Assembly: GCF_014648555.1 (NCBI RefSeq) | Contig: NZ_BMRI01000030.1 | Location: forward strand, 11,252 to 75,251 | DNA: 64,000 nucleotides | Source: Kitasatospora griseola | GTDB taxonomy: Bacteria; Actinomycetota; Actinomycetes; Streptomycetales; Streptomycetaceae | Direction: 5' to 3' | Shown: piece after piece, positions 35,683 through 43,276 of the stretch | Numbering within the stretch: position 1 is the stretch's first letter | How the letters are laid out: each line of letters starts with the position of its first letter | The notes under the pieces: generated by a model | Databases searched by the model: none | What the model was told of the DNA's origin: nothing | What the model saw: only the letters and a program-made list of their open reading frames with translations | Position numbers and translations under genes: made by a program

Positions 35683-36786
35683 ATGAATCACTCTGACGAA
35701 CTCAACGAACGTGCGAAGTCCACGAGTTGGACGTTTCCGATGGCCGGCGACAACCACTTCACCTGGGACTACGACTCCGGACGCGAACGACTGCTGAATC
35801 TCTATCAGAAGGGCAAGGACAAGCAGTGGGACAGCGCCACCCGCATCGACTGGTCGATCGAGGTCGATCCGTGCGACGCGCTGGGAACGCCTGAGAAGAC
35901 GCTCGCGCTCTACGGCTCCCGCCAGTACGAGAAGCTGAACGCGGCGGAGCGCCGGGAGATGCGGCAGCACATGGCCGCCTGGGAGTTCAGCCAGTTCCTG
36001 CACGGCGAGCAGGGGGCGATGATCTGCTCCGCCCGCATCGTGCAGTCCGTCCCGGACATCGACTCCAAGTACTACGCGGCGACCCAGGTCATGGACGAGG
36101 CCCGGCACGCCGAGATCTTCTCCCGCTTCCTCGGCGAGAAGATCGGCCTCACCTACCCGATCAACCCGCACCTGAAGTCCCTGCTGGAGGACGCCCTCAA
36201 CGACTCCCGTTGGGACATGCCCTACCTGGGGATGCAGGTGCTGATCGAGGGACTCGCCCTGGCCGCGTTCGGGATCCTGCGCGACCGCACCGACAAGCCG
36301 CTCCCCAAGCAGATCCTGGCGTACGTGATGCAGGACGAGGCCCGGCACGTCGCCTTCGGCCGGCTCGCGCTGCGCGACTACTACGCCCAGCTGTCCTCCC
36401 GCGAGATCGCCGAGCGCGAGGAGTTCGTCGTCGAGGGCTGCTACCTGATGCGGGACCGCTTCCGCATGCAGGAGGTCTGGGAGAACCTCGGCTTCGACAT
36501 GAAGGAGTGCATGGAGTACATGAACCGCGGGCCCCGCATGCGGGCCTTCCGTTCGCTGCTCTTCGCCCGGATCGTCCCCTGCGTGAAGGACATCGGCCTG
36601 TGGGGGCCGGCCGTGCAGAACGCCTACGCCGACATGGGCGTCCTGGAGATGGGCAACAGCGACCTGCTCAAGCTGATGTCCGAGGACGAGGCGCAGGCCG
36701 ACGAACTGGACCGGGAGCGGGCGGAGTTGCAGGCCCGCGTCAACGAGATCGACGAGGCCGTGGCACTCGGCGCGGCCGCCGAGTAG
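35683..36786 (+). CDS. Ferritin-like diiron oxidase, second type (VlmB candidate)
   Basis: A 367-residue ferritin-like protein. Diiron ligands: Glu in FLHGEQGAM, Glu and His in VMDEARHAEIF, Glu in VLIEGLALAAF, and Glu-His in MQDEARHVAFG, with the usual spacing. A C-terminal coiled-coil-like tail (ELDRERAELQARVNEIDE) follows. ATG 35683 has GGAG 8 nt upstream. Together with the kinase it may act in late azoxy formation; from memory VlmB is a non-heme diiron enzyme that oxidises the hydrazine to azoxy. Which of the two diiron genes does this is not decided. Confidence 0.87.
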   Translation: MNHSDELNERAKSTSWTFPMAGDNHFTWDYDSGRERLLNLYQKGKDKQWDSATRIDWSIEVDPCDALGTPEKTLALYGSRQYEKLNAAERREMRQHMAAWEFSQFLHGEQGAMICSARIVQSVPDIDSKYYAATQVMDEARHAEIFSRFLGEKIGLTYPINPHLKSLLEDALNDSRWDMPYLGMQVLIEGLALAAFGILRDRTDKPLPKQILAYVMQDEARHVAFGRLALRDYYAQLSSREIAEREEFVVEGCYLMRDRFRMQEVWENLGFDMKECMEYMNRGPRMRAFRSLLFARIVPCVKDIGLWGPAVQNAYADMGVLEMGNSDLLKLMSEDEAQADELDRERAELQARVNEIDEAVALGAAAE

Positions 36787-36872
36787 CGCCGGGAAGATCC
36801 GACGACGGGCGGTGGGACGGCGGGGACGCCGGCCCGCCGCCCGTTCCGCGTCCGTGGTGCAGGCGATGAGAA

Positions 36873-36897
36873 GGTCGGCGGGGGTCGCCCGCCGACC
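36873..36897. terminator. Hairpin terminator between convergent genes
   Basis: Perfect 10-bp stem GGTCGGCGGG (36873-36882) with CCCGCCGACC (36888-36897) and a 5-nt loop, between the diiron gene (+) and the alcohol dehydrogenase gene (-). No clear U tract. Confidence 0.7.
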
Positions 36898-36912
36898 GTG
36901 GTCGTTCCCGGT

Positions 36913-37992
36913 TCAGAGCAGGACGAGCGAGCGCCCGCCCTGGTGCGCCGCCAGGCGGTCGAAGGCGCCGGCGACCCCGTCCAGCGGGATCCGGTCGCTC
37001 ACCAGTGCGCCGATGTCCATCCGCCCGGCCCGCACGTGGTCCAGCAGCACCGGCACGTCGCGCTCGGCCGTGGCGTTCCCGTGCAGGCACCCGATGAGCC
37101 GTCGCGCCGAGTGGAACAGTTCCAGCGCGGTGAAGGAGACCCGGTCGTCGCGGCCGCCGGCGCCGACCACCGTCACGGTGCCGCCCCGCCGCGTGCAGTC
37201 CCACGCCTGACGGACCGTCGCCGCGCCGCCGACGCACTCGATGGCGTGGTCGCAGCCGCGCCCGTCCGTCAACTCCCGGATCTCCTCCAGCAGATCGGGC
37301 GACGCGGGGAGGAAGTGGGTGGCGCCGCTCTGCCGGGCGGCCTTCTCCTTGTCCGCCGAGGCGTCGACCGCGACGATCGTTCCGGCGCCGACCAGCCGCA
37401 GGGTCTGCAGGGCGATCCGCCCGACCCCGCCGACGCCGAACACCACGGCCGACTGACCGGGCCGCACCCGGGCGCAGTTGACGACCGCCCCGAACCCGGT
37501 CAGGGCGGCGCAGCCGAGCAGCGCGGCGACCTCGGGCGGCACGTCGGAGGGCACCTTGACGACCCCCGATTCGGGCAGCACGGTCTCCTCGGCGAAGGCC
37601 GCGACGCCCAGGCCCGGGTAGACCGGGGTCCCGTCGGCGAGCCGGCCGTACGGCTTGCGCGAGACCAGGTCGGAGTACGAGCAGAGGTAGGGCTCCCCGT
37701 TCCGGCAGAAGGCGCACGACCGGCACGGCGCCCGCCAGTTCAGCACCACGTGGTCGCCCGCCCGGACGTGCTCCACGCCGGAGCCGACCTCCGTCACCAC
37801 GCCGGCGCCTTCGTGGCCGAGCACTGCGGGCGTCTTGTGCGGGAGCGTTCCGCGGTGGAGCGACAGGTCGGAGTGGCACACCCCGGCCGCGACCAGCCGG
37901 ACCCGCACCTGCCCCGCGTCCGGGCCGGCCAGGTGCACGTCCTCGACCGAGAGTCCGCCGCCGGCCCCGGTGGTCACCACTGCCCGTGTCAT
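36913..37992 (-). CDS. Zinc-dependent alcohol dehydrogenase
   Basis: A 359-residue MDR alcohol dehydrogenase of the class III-like type. Catalytic zinc ligands: Cys in AAGVCHSDLSLH, His in LGHEGAGVV; structural zinc: four Cys in CRSCAFCRNGEPYLC. NAD site: VVFGVGGVGRIALQTL. It lies 69 nt after the aldehyde dehydrogenase gene at 38062 and is probably co-transcribed with it, so the pair could oxidise an alcohol to an acid or keep an aldehyde in balance. A mycothiol-dependent formaldehyde role is also possible. Confidence 0.9.
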   Translation of the reverse strand: MTRAVVTTGAGGGLSVEDVHLAGPDAGQVRVRLVAAGVCHSDLSLHRGTLPHKTPAVLGHEGAGVVTEVGSGVEHVRAGDHVVLNWRAPCRSCAFCRNGEPYLCSYSDLVSRKPYGRLADGTPVYPGLGVAAFAEETVLPESGVVKVPSDVPPEVAALLGCAALTGFGAVVNCARVRPGQSAVVFGVGGVGRIALQTLRLVGAGTIVAVDASADKEKAARQSGATHFLPASPDLLEEIRELTDGRGCDHAIECVGGAATVRQAWDCTRRGGTVTVVGAGGRDDRVSFTALELFHSARRLIGCLHGNATAERDVPVLLDHVRAGRMDIGALVSDRIPLDGVAGAFDRLAAHQGGRSLVLL

Positions 37993-38061
37993 CTACCCAC
38001 TGATCCTCTCGTCGCCTGCGCGCGTCGCGGTGACGCGCGTCGGGGCCGCCACGGCCGGCGC

Positions 38062-39483
38062 CTACAGCTGCAGGGCCTTGTGGACGGTGAACTCCTCGAT
38101 CCCGGCCCGGCCGAGCTCCCGCCCGTGACCCGACTGCCGGACGCCGCCGAACGGCGCCAGCGGGTTGAACCGGCCGCCGTTGACGTCCACCTGCCCGGTG
38201 CGCATCCGCCGGGCGAAGGCCACCGCCCGCTCCTCGTCCCGCGACCACACGGCGCCCGACAGGCCGTAGGGCGTCCCGTTGGCGATGGCGACCGCCTCGT
38301 CCTCGTCGCGGTAGCGCAGCACGGACAGCACCGGCCCGAAGATCTCCTCCTGCGCGATCGACATGCCCGGCTGGACGCCGGCGAAGACCGTCGGCGTGAC
38401 GTAGTGCCCCACCGGCAGGTCGTCCGGGCGCTCCGGACCGCCCGCCACCAGCTCGGCGCCCTCGGCGAGTCCGGCCCGGATGAAGCCGCGGACCCGCTCC
38501 AGCTGAGCGGCCGACGCCAACGGCCCCAGCCGGGAGTCCGGCGAGCGCGGATCGGCCGGCCGGTAGGCCGCGGCCGCCTGCACGGCGAGCTCGACCGCCT
38601 CGTCGTAGCGGTCGGCGGAGACCAGCATCCGGGTCCAGGCGTTGCAGGACTGGCCCGTGTTGAGCATGACGCTGGAGACGCCGGCCGCCACGGCCCGCTC
38701 CAGGTCGGCGTCGGGGAGGATCACGTTGGCCGACTTCCCGCCCAGTTCGAGCGAGGTGCGCTTCACCGTCCCGGCCGCGAGCGCGCCGATGCGCCGGCCG
38801 ACCTGCGTCGAGCCCGTGAAGGAGATCATGTCGACGTCCGCGTGGCGGACCAGGGCCTCGCCGGCGAGCGGCCCGGTCCCCGTCACCAGGTTGAACACGC
38901 CCGGCGGGAAGCCCGCGTCGTGGACGGCCCGGGCGAGGGCGAGGGCGGTCAGCGGCGTGAGCTCGGAAGGCTTGAGCACCACGGTGCAGCCGACCGCGAG
39001 CGCTGCGGCGACCTTGGCCACCACCTGGTGCAGCGGGTAGTTCCACGGGGTGATCGCCCCGACCACGCCGACCGGCTCGCGCAGCACCAGCGAGCTGCCG
39101 ACCCGCTCGCTCAGGACCAGGTCGGGAAGCACGCCGAGGTAGGAGTCGAGCACCGCCAGCGGCAGTCCGACGTGCACCTTGCGCGCGATGCGCACCGGCG
39201 CCCCCAGCTCGGCGGTGATCGTTCCCGCCAGGTCGTCGGCGCGCTCGCCCAGCGTCTCGCGCAGCCGTTGGAGACACTTCGCCCGCACGGCCGGGTCGCT
39301 CCCGGCCCAGGACGGGAAGGCCCGTACGGCGGCCGCCACCGCGGCGTCCACGTCCGCCTCGCCGCCCGCCGCCACGGCTCCGATGCACTCACCGGTCGCC
39401 GGGTTCTCCACCTCGATCGGCGGCGCGCCCAGGACGGCCGGCCGCCAGCCGCCCTCCAGGTACAAACGGTCAGTCTCGTGCAC
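38062..39483 (-). CDS. Aldehyde dehydrogenase
   Basis: A 473-residue NAD(P)-dependent ALDH of standard length. Catalytic Cys in LNTGQSCNAWTR, Glu in LELGGKSANVIL, cofactor motif FTGSTQVGRR, and TPWNYPLHQV. GTG 39483 has GGAGG with a 6-nt gap and lies behind a SARP-type promoter (39518-39549). Unlike the acyl reductase at 29651 it looks like an ordinary oxidising ALDH. Together with the alcohol dehydrogenase at 36913 it makes a small operon of the BGC. Confidence 0.9.
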   Translation of the reverse strand: MHETDRLYLEGGWRPAVLGAPPIEVENPATGECIGAVAAGGEADVDAAVAAAVRAFPSWAGSDPAVRAKCLQRLRETLGERADDLAGTITAELGAPVRIARKVHVGLPLAVLDSYLGVLPDLVLSERVGSSLVLREPVGVVGAITPWNYPLHQVVAKVAAALAVGCTVVLKPSELTPLTALALARAVHDAGFPPGVFNLVTGTGPLAGEALVRHADVDMISFTGSTQVGRRIGALAAGTVKRTSLELGGKSANVILPDADLERAVAAGVSSVMLNTGQSCNAWTRMLVSADRYDEAVELAVQAAAAYRPADPRSPDSRLGPLASAAQLERVRGFIRAGLAEGAELVAGGPERPDDLPVGHYVTPTVFAGVQPGMSIAQEEIFGPVLSVLRYRDEDEAVAIANGTPYGLSGAVWSRDEERAVAFARRMRTGQVDVNGGRFNPLAPFGGVRQSGHGRELGRAGIEEFTVHKALQL

Positions 39484-39517
39484 GGGAAACCTCCGGGACC
39501 CCGGGTCGGATCGCCCC

Positions 39518-39549
39518 ACCCTCGCGCAGTCCGCTGAAACGGCGCTGAC
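39518..39549 (-). promoter_or_regulatory. SARP-type promoter of the ALDH/ADH operon
   Basis: Minus-strand heptamers GTCAGCG (39549-39543) and TTCAGCG (39538-39532), 11 bp apart, then exactly 8 nt and the -10-like GAGGGT (39523-39518). The predicted RNA start is about 28 nt before GTG 39483. Confidence 0.72.
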
Positions 39550-39564
39550 ACCCCGGTCGCAGCC

Positions 39565-40701
39565 TCAGGCGGTGGCGGCGCCCCGCACGCGCCCGACCTC
39601 CTCGGCGAGCAGGACGTCCTGGAGGAGTTCGAAGTGGTCGACCCGGCGCAGCCGGAAGGTGTCCCGGATGCCGCGCTGGCGGGCGAGGGCGTTGAGGTCG
39701 TTGAAGTTCCGCTCGTAGTGGGTCGAGAAGACCACCTTCACCCCGAGACGGTGCCCGCGCAGCAGTTCGATCCGCTCCATGAACAGGTCGTACCGGCCGT
39801 CCGGCTCCCAGTAGTCCCACACGTCCATCGCGTGCCGCTGGATCTGCGCCAGGTTCTTGGCGCTCACTTTGTGCAGGTACTCGCTCAGGTTCTGGAACTC
39901 CACCAGCGTCTCCGGGATCCGGGCGATCCGCTTCAGCTCCTCCAGCGGCGAGCCCGGGTCCAGTTGGGAGAGCCCGCGGGAGACCATCATCGTCGAGTGG
40001 TTGATGTTCGGGTCGAGCAGCAGCACGCCCGACACCGCCGGCTTGCGCGAGGGGTGGTCGCGCCAGAGCTCGCCGAGCCTCAGCAGCATGTCGGCGCCCA
40101 GCGAGAACCCCACCAACGTCAGCCGCTTGTCCGGGAATTGGCGGTGCAGGTTGTTGATCGCGCCGTTCACCAGCTCCGCGTGGGTGGTGAGGCCGATCGG
40201 GCGGTAGCGGTCGTCCCTGGTCTCCCGCGCGTTGAACCCGAACAGGGTGATCCCCGCCGTGTGCTCCTCGGCGACGTGCATGTACGGCCGGAAGTCGTCG
40301 GCGTCCAGCCCGAGCCCGTGCAGCAGGACCACCAGGTGCGGGGACGAGGTCACCCGCTCCAGGTAGTGCAGCTCCCGGCCGATCACCGCCTGGTCGCTCG
40401 GCAGGTCGCTCTCGAAGTCGTCGGCCTCGATGTCGAACGAGCGCTCCACGATCCGGCGCGCCGCATACCGGCGGTGGTCCATCAGCCCCCGGGCCTGCCA
40501 GGACAGCGCACCGGCGCCCAGCACCGCCGTCACCCCGAACCCCCAGCCCGACAGGTGGTGGAAGAGCCAGGCGATCCAGCCGCGGACCTGGTCGCTGTAG
40601 ATCCCGATCACCAGGCTCGCCACCGCGCCGAGCGCCCCGAGCGGCTTCGACCAGCGCGCCACGACGCCGGCTCTCAGCGCGCTCCGCACACCGCCGCTCA
40701 T
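39565..40701 (-). CDS. Membrane-anchored alpha/beta hydrolase
   Basis: A 378-residue protein. Residues 1-75 hold two hydrophobic segments (LGALGAVASLVIGIYS, FGVTAVLGAGALSW), then an alpha/beta hydrolase domain: oxyanion region VVLLHGLGLDADDF, nucleophile elbow LVGFSLGADMLL (GFSLG), acid in LLLDPNINHSTMM and His in RVDHFELLQD. ATG 40701 overlaps the methyltransferase stop by 4 nt. It is a paralogue of 42045-42884, which lacks the membrane part. It could be an esterase or amidase acting on the lipophilic product or a resistance enzyme. Confidence 0.83.
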   Translation of the reverse strand: MSGGVRSALRAGVVARWSKPLGALGAVASLVIGIYSDQVRGWIAWLFHHLSGWGFGVTAVLGAGALSWQARGLMDHRRYAARRIVERSFDIEADDFESDLPSDQAVIGRELHYLERVTSSPHLVVLLHGLGLDADDFRPYMHVAEEHTAGITLFGFNARETRDDRYRPIGLTTHAELVNGAINNLHRQFPDKRLTLVGFSLGADMLLRLGELWRDHPSRKPAVSGVLLLDPNINHSTMMVSRGLSQLDPGSPLEELKRIARIPETLVEFQNLSEYLHKVSAKNLAQIQRHAMDVWDYWEPDGRYDLFMERIELLRGHRLGVKVVFSTHYERNFNDLNALARQRGIRDTFRLRRVDHFELLQDVLLAEEVGRVRGAATA

Positions 40702-41753
40702 GAACCCCCGCCCGTTCCGGGCCCGATGACGGCGGCGAGGTCGGCGCCCGCCGTCACCCGCCCGATGAAGTGCGCGTCCTCGGCGTCCGCCAGGTGCAGC
40801 GGACGAGGGTCCCCGGCGAGGTAGCCCGTCACCCGGCTGCCCTGCCGGACCAGGTCGTGGCTCGGCTCCATGCTCAGGAACAGCCCCGGGGCGGCCAACT
40901 GCCCGACGAGCTCGGCGATCAACCGCTCGCGGACCTCCCGCTCGTACTGGTAGAGCACGAAGTTGCAGGTGATCACGTTGAAGCGGTGGGTGCGCAGGAA
41001 GCCGGCCAGCTGCGCCCGATCGAGGACGTCCAGCGCCGACAGCCGGACCTGGCCCGCCGTCGCGGCGGCGCGCTCCAGCGACCAGACCAGTTCGGACCAG
41101 CGGTCCTCGTAGTAGGCCGACGGGCCGTGGCAGGAGCCGACCCAGTCCGTCGTCGGCAGCGGCGCGGCGTCGATGCCGTGCCGGACGGCGAGCGGGATGT
41201 CGAGGTACGGCGGACGCTGCGGGAGCCACGTCAGGTCCGCGGCGAACCGGTCGAACACCTCGCGGTTGTTCAACTGGCGGGGCAGCGCGCCCAAGCCCGT
41301 GCCGACGTCGAGGAGCCGGACCTCGTCGACGCCGAAGTGCCGCGCGAAGCCGCCGATCAGCAGCTGCGGCACCAGGAAGCGGCGCGCCCCGGTGAACGAG
41401 TTGGAGTGCGAGGTGAGCAGGTCCACCACCTCGGTCTCGTGGCGGTCGAGCGCCGCGCCGAGCGAGCGCGAGCGCTCCGCGGGGAGGGCCCCGGGCTCGA
41501 ACACGGACGCCACGTCCGGGTGCGTCGACGCGAGCTGCCGGACGGCGATGCCCAGCAGGGTGATCAGGTGGGAGTCGCTCATGCTGGGCCGCTTGTGCCG
41601 GACTGCGGCCAGGATCCGGTCCAGGGCCGGGTCGCTCGACGCCGTCAGGTCCAGCAGGGCCCGGTGGAAGGCGTTCCACCCGTGATGGCCCTGCTGGTGC
41701 CCCTGCATCGCCGCCAGCGTGCGGCCGAACGAGGCATGTCGATCACCGGTCAC
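40698..41753 (-). CDS. SAM-dependent methyltransferase-like protein
   Basis: A 351-residue protein with a class I methyltransferase-like SAM site LLDVGTGLGALPRQL near residue 146 and a later VITCNFVLYQYEREV strand-helix followed by GLFLSMEPSHD. The N-terminal 140 residues are helical. GTG 41753 has AGGAGG upstream. It is coupled to the hydrolase at 39565. It may O-methylate the product (elaiomycin carries a methoxy group, some azodyrecin-type compounds a methyl ester), but the target is unknown. Confidence 0.72.
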   Translation of the reverse strand: MTGDRHASFGRTLAAMQGHQQGHHGWNAFHRALLDLTASSDPALDRILAAVRHKRPSMSDSHLITLLGIAVRQLASTHPDVASVFEPGALPAERSRSLGAALDRHETEVVDLLTSHSNSFTGARRFLVPQLLIGGFARHFGVDEVRLLDVGTGLGALPRQLNNREVFDRFAADLTWLPQRPPYLDIPLAVRHGIDAAPLPTTDWVGSCHGPSAYYEDRWSELVWSLERAAATAGQVRLSALDVLDRAQLAGFLRTHRFNVITCNFVLYQYEREVRERLIAELVGQLAAPGLFLSMEPSHDLVRQGSRVTGYLAGDPRPLHLADAEDAHFIGRVTAGADLAAVIGPGTGGGS

Positions 41754-42044
41754 AGCTTCCCCCTCCTGGCTTCACTGATCGCATTTCCCCAGGTGCATTG
41801 ACGATGCGGCCGGTAAATCGATCAAGGAATCCCCCGCGCCCCCGCAAGTCCATCCTTAGATTCCAACCGCCGTCGCGACTCAAACGTCAGAACGAAACCT
41901 CCTGGAGACCGATCTCGCACAGACCTGCCGGAACCCGCTGAAACCACCGGCATTCTGTGATACCCCTGATTCCACCGAATGCGCCGACCGACGCCGACCG
42001 GCCGGCGGTCGATCATCGAACGCTCACGAGAAGGTCCGCCCCTG
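41754..42044. promoter_or_regulatory. Divergent promoter region, methyltransferase and second hydrolase
   Basis: 291 bp between divergent genes. A single good minus-strand SARP heptamer TTCAGCG lies at 41942-41936, with a weak partner 11 bp before it and CAGGTC 8 nt after it. This could drive the methyltransferase operon with a leader of about 160 nt. The upstream part is relatively AT-rich (41770-41960). No gene is seen. Confidence 0.4.
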
Positions 42045-42884
42045 ATGTCCTCAGCGCAATCCCTCGCACAGGTCCGTCCGCGCACGGCCGGGCCGCTCTC
42101 CTGCCTCGAACACCGGGCCGACTCCTCGTCGATCGTCGTATTCCTGCACGGCCTCGGCCTGGACGCCCGCGACTTCGTCGACTATCTCGCGCACCACGAG
42201 GCACAGCACGCCATCGCCGTCACTCTGCACGGCTTCGACCCCGGACCGCAGCAGGCCTTCCCGCCCGTCGCACTGTCCACCCACATCGCGATGACGGCCG
42301 ACGCGCTCGCCGCCGTCGCGGCCGAGAATCCCGGCAAACGCATCGTCCTGGTCGGATTCTCGCTCGGCGCCGATCTCGTTCTCCAGCTCGCCGAATTCTG
42401 GGCGGAGCATCGCTCCCGCGCGGTGCCGATCGAATCCGCCGTCCTGCTCGATCCGAATGTCAACCAATCGACCATGATGATTTCCCGCCTGTTCGCGGCG
42501 GCGGACCCGGCCGATCCGAATCCGACATTCGAGCGACTACGGGAAACGGCCCAGGATCCGGACGCCGAACGCGCCCTCGCCGAATACCTGTCGAAAATCG
42601 GCTCGAAGGATTTCGCCCAACTCCAGCAGCTCTCCCGGGACGTCCTGGCGTACTGGCCGGCCGGCGGATACCGCCGGCTGGGCGAACGCCTGGCCACCGT
42701 CGCCGATTTCGCCGCGACCACCCGAGTGTTCCTGTCCGCCCCCTACGCGGAACACCTGCCCGGCATGACGGCCGCCGTCCCGTCCCCCGCCGCCACGACC
42801 GTTTCCTTCGAACTGACCGCACTCGACCACTTCGGCCTGATCAGCAACGAATCGCTCTCCGCGTTCCTCTCGCACGCCCTCTGA
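42045..42884 (+). CDS. Alpha/beta hydrolase, soluble paralogue
   Basis: A 279-residue alpha/beta hydrolase with the same motifs as 39565-40701: VVFLHGLGLDARDFVDYL, LVGFSLGADLVLQL, LLDPNVNQSTMMISRLF and the His in LTALDHFGLI. It has no membrane segment. ATG 42045 has GAGAAGG about 10 nt upstream. Last gene of the BGC on the right. The pair of paralogues probably acts on one substrate class in two locations. Confidence 0.85.
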   Translation: MSSAQSLAQVRPRTAGPLSCLEHRADSSSIVVFLHGLGLDARDFVDYLAHHEAQHAIAVTLHGFDPGPQQAFPPVALSTHIAMTADALAAVAAENPGKRIVLVGFSLGADLVLQLAEFWAEHRSRAVPIESAVLLDPNVNQSTMMISRLFAAADPADPNPTFERLRETAQDPDAERALAEYLSKIGSKDFAQLQQLSRDVLAYWPAGGYRRLGERLATVADFAATTRVFLSAPYAEHLPGMTAAVPSPAATTVSFELTALDHFGLISNESLSAFLSHAL

Positions 42885-42921
42885 CCCGACCCGCCCGAAC
42901 GCTCCGAAGCCGCACATGCCC

Positions 42922-43020
42922 GACCGGGCGAGCGGCAGCCACCGCGAGGGGCCGGTGTTCACCGGGGCGGTGCGGGTCGCGGCGCCGTTCGCCGTGGGTG
43001 TGGACCTCGGTATGGGGTGA
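42922..43020 (+). pseudogene. C-terminal fragment of a Uma2-family gene
   Basis: The frame ending in TGA 43018-43020 encodes DRASGSHREGPVFTGAVRVA and then APFAVGVDLGMG. This aligns along its length with the C-terminus of the intact Uma2 protein at 9880-10446 (DPASRSYRDADMFTGTVRTA, APFAVEIDL). Nothing further upstream matches, so only the last 32 codons survive. It lies just outside the last BGC gene and marks the right boundary. Confidence 0.8.
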
Positions 43021-43029
43021 GCCCGGAGG

Positions 43030-43221
43030 TCACTCGTCCTTGGGGTCGGGCTGCTCGGTGAAGTCGATCTTCTTGAAGCGGGCGTTCATGGACTTCAGGA
43101 GGAACCAGGTGGCGATGCCGAGGACGGCGAAGACGACGAAGCCGAGGAGGCCGGGGGTGACCTTGGTTTCGTCGAGGGCGAGGTCGGCGGCGAGCTGGGT
43201 GACGTTCACGGGGGTGCTCAT
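43030..43221 (-). CDS. Small single-pass membrane protein
   Basis: A 63-residue protein with one membrane helix (LLGFVVFAVLGIATWFLL) and a charged C-terminal tail (FKKIDFTEQPDPKDE). It is downstream of mca and separated from it by a hairpin. Similar small proteins occur next to mca in Streptomyces genomes as far as I recall. Function unknown. Confidence 0.8.
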   Translation of the reverse strand: MSTPVNVTQLAADLALDETKVTPGLLGFVVFAVLGIATWFLLKSMNARFKKIDFTEQPDPKDE

Positions 43222-43229
43222 TCGTCCAT

Positions 43230-43260
43230 GGTGACCCGGCCCTACGCGGGCCGGGTCACC
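43230..43260. terminator. Hairpin downstream of mca
   Basis: Perfect 13-bp stem GGTGACCCGGCCC (43230-43242) with GGGCCGGGTCACC (43248-43260) and loop TACGC, just after the mca stop at 43277 on the minus strand and 9 nt before the start of the small membrane protein gene. Confidence 0.8.
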
Positions 43261-43276
43261 GGGGGGTGGTACGGGG

